Of a DNA stretch of 64,000 nt, positions 36,071 through 44,050 are shown piece after piece (the stretch's first letter is position 1; each line of letters opens with the position of its first letter). Made by a program: the position numbers and the translations under genes. Source of the DNA: Haliea sp963974125 (GTDB lineage Bacteria; Pseudomonadota; Gammaproteobacteria; Pseudomonadales; Halieaceae); NCBI GenBank assembly GCA_963974125.1, contig CAXBCH010000004.1, forward strand, positions 114,210 through 178,209, in the 5' to 3' direction. The notes below the pieces were generated by a model that was given only the letters and a program-made list of their open reading frames with translations, searched no databases and was not told where the DNA came from.

Positions 36071-36186
36071 GGGTCCGGTGGCGGTGGTGGCTTTCCCGGA
36101 CCGTTGGCGGCCATGGACGGCCGCCACCGAGCGCACATGGATGTGCTTGTAGCGTGTCCGGGAAAGCCACCACCGGCATCGGACCC
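36071..36186. repeat. Structured hairpin repeat, unit B (inverted relative to unit A)
   Basis: Outer arms gggtccggtggcggtggtgg... and ...ccaccaccggcatcggaccc pair, with a ctttcccgga/tccgggaaag block next. Inside are ggcggccatggacggccgcc at 36106-36125 and gcacatggatgtgc at 36133-36146. Its reverse complement aligns with unit A around the acatccatgt and ggcc-ccatggcc cores, with paired changes in the stems. Confidence 0.8.
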
Positions 36187-36211
36187 GAGTGCGAAGTACC
36201 ATTGAACACGA

Positions 36212-37819
36212 TCACATTCTGAATACCCCGAAACGAGTTTCTTCGATGGGTGCATTCAACGCCGCCGAAATCGCCAGCCCCAGCACCATGCGGGTATCCG
36301 CCGGGTCGATGACCCCGTCGTCCCACAGCCGCGCCGACGCGTAGTAGGGGTGCCCCTGCTTTTCGTACAGCTCCAGCGTCGGCTGCTTGAAGGCCTTTTC
36401 TTCCTCCGGCGTCATGCTTTTGCCGTCTCGCGCCAACTGGTCCTGCTTGACCGTGGCGAGGACGCCGGCGGCCTGTTCGCCGCCCATCACCGAGATGCGC
36501 GCGTTGGGCCACATGAACAGGAAGCGCGGTTCGTAGGCGCGGCCGCACATGGCGTAGTTGCCGGCGCCGAAGGAGCCGCCGATGATGACGGTGAATTTGG
36601 GTACGTTGGCGCAGGCGACGGCGTGCACCATCTTGGCGCCGTGGCGGGCGATGCCGCCGGCTTCGTACTGCTTGCCGACCATGAAGCCGGTGATGTTCTG
36701 CAGGAACACCAGCGGTATCTTGCGCTGGGCGCAGAGTTCGACGAAGTGTGCGCCCTTGACCGCGGATTCGCCGAACAGGATGCCGTTGTTGGCGATGATG
36801 CCCACCGGGTAGCCGTGAATGCGGGCGAAGCCGCAGACCAGGGACTCACCGTAGAGGGCCTTGAACTCGTCGAATTCGGAGCCGTCGACCACGCGCATGA
36901 TGACTTCGCGCACGTCGTAGGGCTGGCGCACATCCTTCGGGATAACGCCGTAGATTTCGCTGCTGTCGTAGAGCGGTTCCACCGGCGGGCGCAGGTCCAT
37001 GGCCACCGGCTTGACCCGGTTCAGACGCGCCACCGCACGGCGCACCAGTTCCAGGGCGTGGTGGTCGTTGTTGGCGTAGTGGTCGGTGACCCCGGAGGTG
37101 CGGCAGTGGACGTCGGCACCGCCCAGCTCCTCGGCGGTGACCACTTCTCCGGTGGCGGCCTTCACCAGCGGCGGTCCGCCGAGAAAGATGGTGCCCTGGT
37201 TCCTGACGATGATGGACTCGTCTGCCATCGCCGGCAGGTAGGCGCCGCCCGCGGTACAGGAGCCGAGCACGGCAGCGATCTGCGGGATACCGCGGGCGGA
37301 CATCCGGGCCTGGTTGTAGAAGGCGTGGCCGAAGTGGTCCTTGTCCGGGAACACCTCGTCCTGCAGCGGCAGGAAGGCACCGCCGGAATCCACCAGGTAG
37401 ATGCAGGGGAGGTTGTTCTCATCGGCGATGGTCTGGGCGCGGCCCTGCTTCTTGACCGTCAGCGGGTAGTAGGTGCCGCCCTTCACGGTGGCGTCGTTGA
37501 CGAAGATCATGCACTCCTGGCCGGACACCCGGCCGATACCGGTGATGATGCCGGCGCCGGGGACGTCGTCGTCATAGACCTTGTAGGCCGCCAGCTGCGA
37601 CAGCTCCAGGAACGGCGAGCCCGGGTCCAGCACCGCCTGCAGCCGCTGTCGGGGCAGCAACTTGCCGCGGGACAGGTGCCGCTCCTGGGCCTTGGGGCCA
37701 CCGCCTTCGCGCAGGCTCGCGACCAGCTGGCCGAGGTCCTTGACCTGGCGCTGCATGTGCTCGCTGTTGGCCTGGAAACCTTCGTCCCGGGGATTGAGGC
37801 GTGATTGCAGTACGGTCAT
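36212..37819 (-). CDS. liuB: Methylcrotonyl-CoA carboxylase, carboxyltransferase beta subunit
   Basis: A 535-aa acetyl-CoA-carboxylase-type carboxyltransferase. It transfers the carboxyl from biotin on LiuD to 3-methylcrotonyl-CoA. Recognisable parts are LLPRQRLQAVLDPGSPFLELSQLAAY, VNDATVKGGTYYPLTVKK, VDSGGAFLPLQDEVFPD, GSCTAGGAYLPAMADE, and IIGGSFGAGNYAMCGRAYEPRFLFMWPNARISVMGGEQAA. It lies 13 bases after liuA in the same operon. Confidence 0.96.
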   Translation of the reverse strand: MTVLQSRLNPRDEGFQANSEHMQRQVKDLGQLVASLREGGGPKAQERHLSRGKLLPRQRLQAVLDPGSPFLELSQLAAYKVYDDDVPGAGIITGIGRVSGQECMIFVNDATVKGGTYYPLTVKKQGRAQTIADENNLPCIYLVDSGGAFLPLQDEVFPDKDHFGHAFYNQARMSARGIPQIAAVLGSCTAGGAYLPAMADESIIVRNQGTIFLGGPPLVKAATGEVVTAEELGGADVHCRTSGVTDHYANNDHHALELVRRAVARLNRVKPVAMDLRPPVEPLYDSSEIYGVIPKDVRQPYDVREVIMRVVDGSEFDEFKALYGESLVCGFARIHGYPVGIIANNGILFGESAVKGAHFVELCAQRKIPLVFLQNITGFMVGKQYEAGGIARHGAKMVHAVACANVPKFTVIIGGSFGAGNYAMCGRAYEPRFLFMWPNARISVMGGEQAAGVLATVKQDQLARDGKSMTPEEEKAFKQPTLELYEKQGHPYYASARLWDDGVIDPADTRMVLGLAISAALNAPIEETRFGVFRM

Positions 37820-37832
37820 GGGAAGGCTCCGG

Positions 37833-39002
37833 TCAGGCGGTTTCGTTGAACAGTTCGCGGCCGATCAGCATGCGACGGATTTCCGAGGTGCCGGCGCCGA
37901 TCTCGTAGAGCTTGGCGTCGCGCAGCAGGCGCCCGGTGTTGGCTTCGTTGGTGTAGCCGAAGCCGCCCAGGGCCTGGATCGCCTGCAGCGCCATCTGGGT
38001 CGCCTTCTCCGCGGTGTAGAGGATCACCGCCGCGCAATCCTTGCGGCTCTCCTGGCCGCGGTCGCAGGCGGCGGCCACCGCATACAGGTAGGCGCGGGAG
38101 GCGGAGAGGTCCGTGTACATGTCCGCCAGCTTGCCCTGCATCAGCTGGAACTGGCCGATGCTCTGGCCGAACTGCTCGCGGGTGTGCAGGTAGGGCACGA
38201 CCTCATCCAGGCAGGCCTGCATGATGCCCACCGGGCCCCCCGACAGCACCGTGCGTTCGTAGTCGAGGCCGGACATCAGCACTTTCACGCCCTGGCCTTC
38301 GCCACGAAGGATGTTCGCGGCCGGCACCGGGGTGTTGTCGAACACCAGTTCGCAGGTGTTGGAGCCGCGCATGCCCAGCTTGTCCAGCTTCGGCGAGCGG
38401 GAGAAACCGGGGTAGTCGCGCTCGACAATGAACGCAGTGATGCCCTTCGAGCCCGCCGCCGGGTCTGTCTTGGCGTAGATCACGTAGACATCGGCGTCGG
38501 GGCCGTTGGTGATCCACATCTTGTTGCCCGTCAGGTACCAGGTGTCGCCGTCCCTGCGCGCCTGCAGCTTCATGCTGACCACGTCGGAGCCGGCGTTGGG
38601 TTCGGACATGGCCAGCGCGCCCACGTGTTCGCCCGTGCACAGTTTCGGCAGGTACTGCTGCTTCTGCGCCTCGCTGCCGTTCTTCTGGATCTGGTTCAGG
38701 CACAGGTTGGACATGGCGCCGTAGGACAGCCCCACTGAAGCCGACGCCCGGCTGATTTCCTCCATCACGATGCTGTGGGCCAGGTAGCCCATGCCGGAGC
38801 CGCCGTAGGCCTCGTCCACGGTGATGCCGAGCAGGCCCATGTCACCAAACTTGCGCCACAGGTCCGCGGGGAACTCGTTGTCGCGGTCGATCTGTGCCGC
38901 CCGCGGGGCAATTTCCTTCTGGCACAGCTGGTAGACGGCATCCCGGAGCATGTCCAGTTCTTCGCCGAGGCCAAAATTCAGGGTGGGGTAGCCGCTATTC
39001 AT
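37833..39002 (-). CDS. liuA: Isovaleryl-CoA dehydrogenase
   Basis: A 389-aa flavoprotein of the acyl-CoA dehydrogenase family, the first enzyme after transamination and decarboxylation of leucine. Landmarks are LGITVDEAYGGSGMGYLAHSIVMEEISRASASVGLSYGAHSN-like region, AMSEPNAGSDVVSMKLQA (FAD/substrate signature) and the C-terminal catalytic region with QALGGFGYTNEANTGRLLRDAKLYEIGAGTSEI. The first gene of the liu operon after the regulator. Confidence 0.96.
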   Translation of the reverse strand: MNSGYPTLNFGLGEELDMLRDAVYQLCQKEIAPRAAQIDRDNEFPADLWRKFGDMGLLGITVDEAYGGSGMGYLAHSIVMEEISRASASVGLSYGAMSNLCLNQIQKNGSEAQKQQYLPKLCTGEHVGALAMSEPNAGSDVVSMKLQARRDGDTWYLTGNKMWITNGPDADVYVIYAKTDPAAGSKGITAFIVERDYPGFSRSPKLDKLGMRGSNTCELVFDNTPVPAANILRGEGQGVKVLMSGLDYERTVLSGGPVGIMQACLDEVVPYLHTREQFGQSIGQFQLMQGKLADMYTDLSASRAYLYAVAAACDRGQESRKDCAAVILYTAEKATQMALQAIQALGGFGYTNEANTGRLLRDAKLYEIGAGTSEIRRMLIGRELFNETA

Positions 39003-39029
39003 GGTCTGGTCCTGCCTGTTTCAAATTTG

Positions 39030-39130
39030 CTGTAGGAGCCCGCTCCGCGGGCGATGGGTTGTCCGGGAATCGCCCACAGAGTGGGCTCCCACAGGAGTGG
39101 GTTCCCACAAGAGTTGGCTCCCACAGGAGT
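39030..39130. repeat. REP-like repeat pair and short tandem units
   Basis: From 39030, ctgtaggagcccgctccgcgg is followed by an inverted partner cgcccacagagtgggctcccacag ending near 39095. Then three ~16-base units of the type (g)tggRYtcccacaRgag run to about 39130. It is the third location of this dispersed repeat in the window and lies between liuR and liuA. Confidence 0.75.
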
Positions 39131-39149
39131 TCGTCCCGGAGTAGGGTGG

Positions 39150-39530
39150 TCACTGTTTGCCCTCCAGCCCGCGTTCACACAGGGCCTGGACTTCGTCCAG
39201 GCCGGCGAGCATGTCCTCGATGTCCTGTTGCTGCCGCAGCAGGCGGGCGCGCTTCTCCTGTACGGTCCGTATCAGGGAGTGTAGCTGGTCGCGGTTATTG
39301 TGCTCGGGGTCGTACATGTCGATCAGCTCGACACTTTCCTGCAGGCTCATGCCGATGCGCTTGCCGCGCAGGATCAGCTTGATGCGGACGCGGTCGGCAG
39401 GGCTGTAGAGGCGCTTCTGACCCTCCCGCCGGGGGTGGATCAGGCCCTTTTCCTCATAGAAGCGGATGGTCCGGGTGGTGACACCGAACTCCTCTGCCAG
39501 CTCCGATATGCTGTAGCTGCGTGTAGCCAC
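39150..39530 (-). CDS. liuR: MerR-family regulator of leucine/isovalerate degradation
   Basis: A 126-aa MerR-type protein with an N-terminal HTH (SISELAEEFGVTTRTIRFYEEKGLI) and DRVRIKLILRGKRIGMSLQESVELI, followed by a helical dimerisation region. LiuR proteins repress liu operons in gammaproteobacteria and respond to pathway intermediates. It is the first gene of the liu operon, in the same direction, with a perfect palindrome upstream at 39580-39597 as probable operator. Confidence 0.93.
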   Translation of the reverse strand: MATRSYSISELAEEFGVTTRTIRFYEEKGLIHPRREGQKRLYSPADRVRIKLILRGKRIGMSLQESVELIDMYDPEHNNRDQLHSLIRTVQEKRARLLRQQQDIEDMLAGLDEVQALCERGLEGKQ

Positions 39531-39579
39531 GTGTGCGGTGCGCCTCTGTGATGCCCTCTTGGTGGAAACTATAGCCCAA

Positions 39580-39597
39580 GTTTACGTTAACGTAAAC
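39580..39597. promoter_or_regulatory. Probable LiuR operator
   Basis: A perfect 18-base palindrome, gtttacgttaacgtaaac, 50 bases upstream of the liuR start. It matches the TTTACGT-ACGTAAA style predicted for LiuR sites. Its placement suggests autoregulation together with control of the whole operon. Confidence 0.8.
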
Positions 39598-39711
39598 GTT
39601 CATATGTCTGGACGGGTCTGTAGCCTGGAAAGGCTGGCCTGGCAATTGTCAGCAGCTGGCGGTAGAGGCGGGCGGCGCCGTGCGGACAGGCAGCTCGCCC
39701 CCGTGCCTGGG

Positions 39712-40236
39712 TCAGTTCGCGCCCAGCTGTTCCAGCAGCCGCGCCTTCATCGGCTTGACCCAGTTTTCCTTGAGCGCCGCCGACAGCAACCCCGTCGCAT
39801 CCAACTCATCGCACAGGCGCATCTGGTGGGCCAGGTCGAACATGTCGAACTGGCGCACGATTCGCGCCTCGTCGTCCAGGGTGATGAAGGAGATGCCGGG
39901 GGTTTCGTAGTAGCTGCCGTCGGGGCGCTGGCCCGGGCCCCGGTTCATCCAGTGGGTCACCAGGCGGTTGTCGCTGCCGGTGTAGACGCCCAGGTAGGGG
40001 AAGGTCCAGCCCTCCCAGCCTACCTGCATGTCGCGGCCATAGTGGGTCGCCTTGATCTCCTCGCTGCCGTTGGCGGCTACCTTCATCACCCCCGCATACT
40101 CGCAGGTGTAAACGCAGTTGCGGGCGTAGATCTCGTCGACAAAGAAGGTCCATTCGTTGTCGATGGAGGCCTGATGGTGGGCGCGGATAAGTTTTTCTGC
40201 GGCGGCGCGCAGGGTGGCGTCATCAAGTGTGGGCAT
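39712..40236 (-). CDS. SnoaL/NTF2-like protein
   Basis: A 174-aa protein of the NTF2-like fold: an N-terminal helix pair LRAAAEKLIRAHHQASID, then NEWTFFVDEIYARNCVYTCEYAGVM and a cone-shaped beta sheet, with TLDDEARIVRQFDMFD. Many members are small-molecule isomerases, cyclases or hydrolases, often with steroid-like substrates; function here is unknown. It stands alone between liuR and the VapBC pair. Confidence 0.75.
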   Translation of the reverse strand: MPTLDDATLRAAAEKLIRAHHQASIDNEWTFFVDEIYARNCVYTCEYAGVMKVAANGSEEIKATHYGRDMQVGWEGWTFPYLGVYTGSDNRLVTHWMNRGPGQRPDGSYYETPGISFITLDDEARIVRQFDMFDLAHQMRLCDELDATGLLSAALKENWVKPMKARLLEQLGAN

Positions 40237-40298
40237 GGGGTATTCTCCGTTTCTTATGGGTGTTTTCTGAATCTGGCGACCTGAATTGCCTGTTGCAA

Positions 40299-40697
40299 CT
40301 ATTTCAATAGTTCAAAGCCATGGCAATTCGCTGCCTTCTTGTCGAATGTCACGGTTGAGTCGCAGCCTGCGGCTTCTGCGACCCGCGCCACCAGGTGGTC
40401 CGGAAAGTCGGCGTTGGACGTTCTGGCGTCAGACACGGCTCGCCACACCACCGATGGTTGGTCCACGACAAACTGGTCAATGCGGAGCAAGCGTTCGACA
40501 ATGTCCAGAATGTCGGCTCTGCTAACCTTGTAGTTGCTTTCCAGCACCCAGGCGAGTTCACATAGCGTGATCAGCCCGATATACCCGGGTGATTCCCTCG
40601 AACACGCTTTTTCAATGAATCGGGTTGCAGCCCGCGACTGCTTTGCGTCGTCCTGAACCAGGTAGCGCACCAGTACGTTGGTGTCTATCCCCTTCAC
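40299..40697 (-). CDS. vapC: PIN-domain ribonuclease toxin (VapC family)
   Basis: A 132-aa protein with the PIN acidic residues in KGIDTNVLVRYLVQDD (Asp5), ITLCELAWVL (Glu), NADFPDHLVARVAEAAG (Asp) and VTFDKKAAN (Asp). It cleaves RNA when released from its antitoxin. The start is GTG overlapping the stop of the antitoxin gene (GTGA), as in typical VapBC modules. Confidence 0.92.
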   Translation of the reverse strand: MKGIDTNVLVRYLVQDDAKQSRAATRFIEKACSRESPGYIGLITLCELAWVLESNYKVSRADILDIVERLLRIDQFVVDQPSVVWRAVSDARTSNADFPDHLVARVAEAAGCDSTVTFDKKAANCHGFELLK

Positions 40698-40933
40698 CTG
40701 TCCGAACCTCTGTCAGTAATGGTTGTGCGCATGTCCTCAACGGAAACCGCCTTGGCAGGTTTGGGGACAATTCCCCTGAGACTGGTCACATCGATAGTCG
40801 CAGGCACAAAAAACACCTTGCCATCGTCGTCGACATTGAAGCGAATCTTATCGCCACTCTCAAGACCAAGCAGTTTCCTGACGTCTCGGGGAATCGTAAT
40901 CTGGCCCTTGCTGGTGACCGTCGAAGTGCTCAT
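40694..40933 (-). CDS. vapB: AbrB-type antitoxin (VapB)
   Basis: A 79-aa protein starting at the ATG at 40933. STVTSKGQITIPRDVRKLLGLESGDKIRF is the SpoVT/AbrB swapped-hairpin DNA-binding domain. The C-terminal tail (VSVEDMRTTITDRGSDR) would wrap the toxin. It forms a complex with VapC and represses the operon. Confidence 0.92.
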   Translation of the reverse strand: MSTSTVTSKGQITIPRDVRKLLGLESGDKIRFNVDDDGKVFFVPATIDVTSLRGIVPKPAKAVSVEDMRTTITDRGSDR

Positions 40934-41104
40934 TGTGTAATACCTCGCAAATGAAGTTGCCCATGTCATCTCACGGCCCAGGCAGAAGTATTGCTACTAT
41001 GTAAGGAAAATACAATAGGTAAGGAGCTTCGGTAGTTCATTTGAACCGCGGCAGTATTTGCTATCATCCGCGCCGTGTATCCTCAATGGCAGGCAGTGGC
41101 ACAG

Positions 41105-42085
41105 ATGCCCAAGACAACCCTCGTACCCATGCTCGCGGACGGCAATCTCCATTCCGGCCAGGATCTCGCCACCGCGCTAGGGGTGAGCCGCACCGCGGTC
41201 TGGAAGCAGCTCAATCGTCTGCAGGAGCTGGGCCTGGTCGTGGAGTCGGTCAAGGGGCGGGGCTACCGCATTCCGGGCGGTGTCGAGTTGCTGGATGAAG
41301 CCGCTGTTCGCGCCGGCCTGGATGCACCTGTGCTGGGGCTGTTGCGGGAACTACAGCTGCTGGAGGTCGTCGATTCCACCAATGCCGAAGCCCTGCGCCG
41401 GATTGACGCCGGCAGCGGCAGCGCGGGGCTGGTGTGCAGCGCGGAGCAGCAGACCGCCGGCCGCGGTCGCCGGGGCCGGGCCTGGGTCAGTCCCTATGCG
41501 CGCAATATTTATCTGTCCCTGGTGTGGGAGTACCACGAGGGCGCCGCCGCCCTGGAGGGCCTGAGCCTGGCGGTGGGGGTGGCGGTGAGTCGCGCGCTGG
41601 CCCATCTGGGCCTGCCGCCACTGCAGCTCAAGTGGCCCAACGACCTCTTGTTTGCGGGCGCCAAACTGGGCGGCGTGCTGCTGGAAATGGCCGGCGACGC
41701 CGCCGGGCGCTGCCAGGTGGTGATCGGGGTCGGCATCAACATCGCCATGCCGCCCGCCGCGGCGCAGGCCATCGACCAGGACTGGACCGATCTGGCCACG
41801 ATTGCCAATGGCCCGGCGCCGGCGCGCAATGCGGTCGTCGCCAGCTTGCTGAATGAGCTGCTGCCGCTGGCGGCCAGCTTTGCCCACACTGGCTTTGCAC
41901 CCTGGCGCGAGGCCTGGATGGCACTGGATGCCTTCGCCGATGTACCCGTCGTGCTGCACAGCGGCGAGCAGCGCCAGGCCGGCATTGCCCGCGGTGTCGA
42001 CGACCGCGGCGCCCTGCAGCTGGAAACCACCCTGGGTCTGCGCCCGATCTACGGCGGCGAGATTTCGCTGCGGGCGGCATCGTGA
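41105..42085 (+). CDS. birA: Bifunctional biotin-protein ligase / biotin operon repressor
   Basis: A 326-aa protein from the ATG at 41105 (an in-frame GTG at 41075 would add ten residues). The N-terminal winged HTH reads SGQDLATALGVSRTAVWKQLNRLQELGL, and the ligase core has QQTAGRGRRGRAWVSP, LKWPNDLLFAGAKLGGVLLEM and IGVGINIAM. It biotinylates carboxylases such as LiuD and represses biotin genes. Its stop overlaps the coaX start. Confidence 0.95.
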   Translation: MPKTTLVPMLADGNLHSGQDLATALGVSRTAVWKQLNRLQELGLVVESVKGRGYRIPGGVELLDEAAVRAGLDAPVLGLLRELQLLEVVDSTNAEALRRIDAGSGSAGLVCSAEQQTAGRGRRGRAWVSPYARNIYLSLVWEYHEGAAALEGLSLAVGVAVSRALAHLGLPPLQLKWPNDLLFAGAKLGGVLLEMAGDAAGRCQVVIGVGINIAMPPAAAQAIDQDWTDLATIANGPAPARNAVVASLLNELLPLAASFAHTGFAPWREAWMALDAFADVPVVLHSGEQRQAGIARGVDDRGALQLETTLGLRPIYGGEISLRAAS

Positions 42086-42840
42086 GCGCGGTCCGCTGCC
42101 TGCAATTCGACGTTGGCAACAGCAGTGCCAAGTGGCGCCTGATGGCGGGTGCGGAGGTGCTGGCGCGTGGCGTCTACCTCCGCGACGACGGCGACTCACG
42201 CGAGCGCCTGCTGGCCTGCAGCGATGCGGTGGACCGGATCTGGATCGCCAGCGTGGCCAGCGAGGAGGCAGAGTTCCACCTCGGCATGATGCTGCAGGAG
42301 CGCTGGCAGGTGGAACCCTGGTTTGCCCGCAGCGAAGCGCACACCGGTGCGCTGGTCAATAGTTACCAGCAGCCGCTGCGCATGGGGGTCGACCGCTGGC
42401 TGGCGATGCTCGGCGCCTGGCGCCGTCACCCCGCCCGCCTCTGCGTGGTCGATGCCGGCTCGGCACTCACCATTGATCTGGTGGGTGCCGATGGTCGCCA
42501 CGAGGGCGGCTATATCATTCCCGGCCCCTCGTTGATGGAGCGTGCCCTGCTGCTGGACACCGACCGGGTCCGCTTCGCCGAGGAAGCGGTCTATGATCTG
42601 GCGCCGGGTACCTCCACCGCCGAGGCGGTGCGCCACGGTATTGCCCTGGCGCAGGCGGCGGCAGTGCGGGTGGCGATGGAGCAGGCCGGTGTGCCGCAGC
42701 CCCGCCTCTACCTGTGCGGCGGCGGCGCCGAAACCCTGCAGCGCCTGCTGGGCGGAGCGGGGGCCTGGGTTCCGGATCTCGTCTTTGAAGGGCTGGAAGT
42801 CATGGCGGCGGCGCAGGGACGCGACCTCACAAGGGTCTAG
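42082..42840 (+). CDS. coaX: Type III pantothenate kinase
   Basis: A 252-aa enzyme for the first step of CoA synthesis, insensitive to CoA feedback. It has LQFDVGNSSAKWRL (phosphate-binding), GVDRWLAMLGAW, and VVDAGSALTIDLVGADGRHEGGYIIPG, where Ser stands for the more common Thr in DxGT. The start is GTG overlapping birA; birA-coaX is a conserved pair. Confidence 0.94.
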   Translation: MSAVRCLQFDVGNSSAKWRLMAGAEVLARGVYLRDDGDSRERLLACSDAVDRIWIASVASEEAEFHLGMMLQERWQVEPWFARSEAHTGALVNSYQQPLRMGVDRWLAMLGAWRRHPARLCVVDAGSALTIDLVGADGRHEGGYIIPGPSLMERALLLDTDRVRFAEEAVYDLAPGTSTAEAVRHGIALAQAAAVRVAMEQAGVPQPRLYLCGGGAETLQRLLGGAGAWVPDLVFEGLEVMAAAQGRDLTRV

Positions 42841-42851
42841 CTGTGGAGCAG

Positions 42852-42907
42852 GGTGCGGCCGGCCAGGTGCGGCCGGCCAGGTGCGGCCGGCCAGGTGCGG
42901 CCGGCCA
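42852..42907. repeat. Tandem repeat, four perfect 14-base units
   Basis: The unit ggtgcggccggcca occurs four times without a mismatch, with a partial fifth. Each unit includes ggccggcc, so the DNA is itself palindromic. It lies directly after coaX and before the tRNA-Thr promoter. The unit count is the kind that changes between strains. Confidence 0.95.
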
Positions 42908-42923
42908 GGTGCCCACGGTGCTA

Positions 42924-42952
42924 TTGCATCACCTGGGGCCATTGTCTATCAT
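42924..42952 (+). promoter_or_regulatory. Promoter of tRNA-Thr
   Basis: ttgcat at 42924-42929, a 17-base spacer and tatcat at 42947-42952 make a good sigma-70 promoter, followed by a GC-rich discriminator (gcgcccccgc) of the kind seen in stringently controlled stable-RNA genes. Confidence 0.75.
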
Positions 42953-42961
42953 TGCGCCCCC

Positions 42962-42993
42962 GCGGGAGCTGACGTGCTCCCGCAGTGTCTTTT
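42962..42993 (+). other. Hairpin with T-rich tail in the tRNA leader
   Basis: Arms gcgggagc (42962-42969) and gctcccgc (42976-42983) with a six-base loop, followed by agtgtctttt ending just before the tRNA. The form is that of an intrinsic terminator, but it lies between the tRNA promoter and the mature tRNA 5' end, so it may be a processing signal or a coaX terminator read through by the tRNA promoter. Confidence 0.6.
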
Positions 42994-42994
42994 G

Positions 42995-43070
42995 GCTGGC
43001 GTAGCTCAGTAGGTAGAGCAGCTGATTTGTAATCAGCCGGTCGGGGGTTCGATTCCTCTCGCCAGCTCCA
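42995..43070 (+). tRNA. tRNA-Thr (anticodon TGT)
   Basis: A 76-base tRNA. The acceptor arms gctggcg and cgccagc pair fully, the D arm is agctcagtaggtagagca, the anticodon loop is tttgtaa, the T arm is gggggttcgattcctc, and CCA is encoded. The anticodon UGU reads ACA and other ACN codons. Confidence 0.97.
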
Positions 43071-43085
43071 ATCACACACGGTCCT

Positions 43086-43850
43086 TCAGAAGCGGTAGTC
43101 AGCAGAAAAGACCAGCGAGTTGAACCAGGCAAAATTGTAGACATCATCAGTATCCACACCGCCTTCGAGCGTTCGGTATCCCAACCCCACCTTCCAGTGC
43201 TCATCCACGGTGTAATTCAAACGAATGCCGAGGTCGATTGCGCGGCCAGGGCCGCCGGCCAGGCCATCGAGGTCTGCGGACAGGGACCAGTGATCGTCAA
43301 AGCGGTATTCCCCGCCCAGATACAGTAACGGCACCAGCCCGATATCATCATCACTGCTGCTGGTGGCTCCCTGTGTCAGCTTGATTTCGGCGTCACGCAC
43401 TTTCAGCGTAGCGCCCACCCAGAAGTCCCAGTGTTCGCGTGCCAGCCAGTGATAGCGATAGCCCAGGCGCCAGGAATTGAACCTGTACTCCGCCTTCACG
43501 TCCTCATCGGCGCTGTAGGATTGACCGGCGAAGCGTGTTTCTTGCCCCAGCTGGCCGTTTTCACTGTAGGACAGCGGTGCGAGCAAAAAGCGCAGCCCGT
43601 GCTTTGCATTGAGGTCCCAGGTGCCTTCGACCCTGATGGCCGCCCATGGGCCGGAGTCGGCCACGTCTGCCAGGGAAAACCTTGTACCCTGCTCATCATT
43701 GGGAATCTGCACGTCGTTCTTCTGCTGCCAGCTTGCACCCAGTTCAAGGTGCAGGTTGAACGGCTGGTCTGCTGCCACGGCGGGGATGGCAGTAGCCAGC
43801 GACGCCGCGATTGCAGCGGCCCGGACGAGGTTTGTCGAGTAATAACGCAT
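43086..43850 (-). CDS. Outer-membrane beta-barrel protein of unknown function
   Basis: A 254-aa protein with a signal peptide (AAAIAASLATAIPAVAA) and alternating-residue strands such as WAAIRVEGTWDL, VKAEYRFNSWRLGYRYHW, LGGEYRFDDHWSLSADLDG and a C-terminal SLVFSADYRF ending in Phe, the BAM recognition pattern. About eight to ten strands are likely. It starts just after tRNA-Thr on the other strand. Possibly a small porin or a structural barrel. Confidence 0.8.
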   Translation of the reverse strand: MRYYSTNLVRAAAIAASLATAIPAVAADQPFNLHLELGASWQQKNDVQIPNDEQGTRFSLADVADSGPWAAIRVEGTWDLNAKHGLRFLLAPLSYSENGQLGQETRFAGQSYSADEDVKAEYRFNSWRLGYRYHWLAREHWDFWVGATLKVRDAEIKLTQGATSSSDDDIGLVPLLYLGGEYRFDDHWSLSADLDGLAGGPGRAIDLGIRLNYTVDEHWKVGLGYRTLEGGVDTDDVYNFAWFNSLVFSADYRF

Positions 43851-44050
43851 GACGATTTCCCTGGCTGGCGAGTGGGTCCTTTATACGGGTCAGACCCTGC
43901 AAGGATCAGGAATACTTTCAGAGTACCGGGTACGAGGGTACAGGCCGATCGGATTGCTCTCCAGGGTGGTCGCAGTCCTCGATCCCCAAATACCTTGCGT
44001 CGTTCCCCGGCAGGCGGCTGCAAAGACTTCGGTGAGGCCGCAGCAAGAGG
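43851..44050. other. Intergenic region, no gene seen
   Basis: About 200 bases separating the barrel protein from the epimerase gene; contains no convincing frame or RNA. It would carry the promoter for the barrel protein. Confidence 0.5.

Noticed and set aside
36350..37804. 484-aa plus-strand frame opposite liuB
   Set aside because: Antisense shadow of a conserved carboxyltransferase gene.
42852..42907. Four-fold repeat as a possible CRISPR array
   Set aside because: Units are 14 bases and contiguous with no spacers; it is a simple tandem repeat.
42995..43070. tRNA-Thr as an active integration site with attL/attR
   Set aside because: No integrase gene and no second copy of the tRNA 3' end was seen in the following 21 kb.
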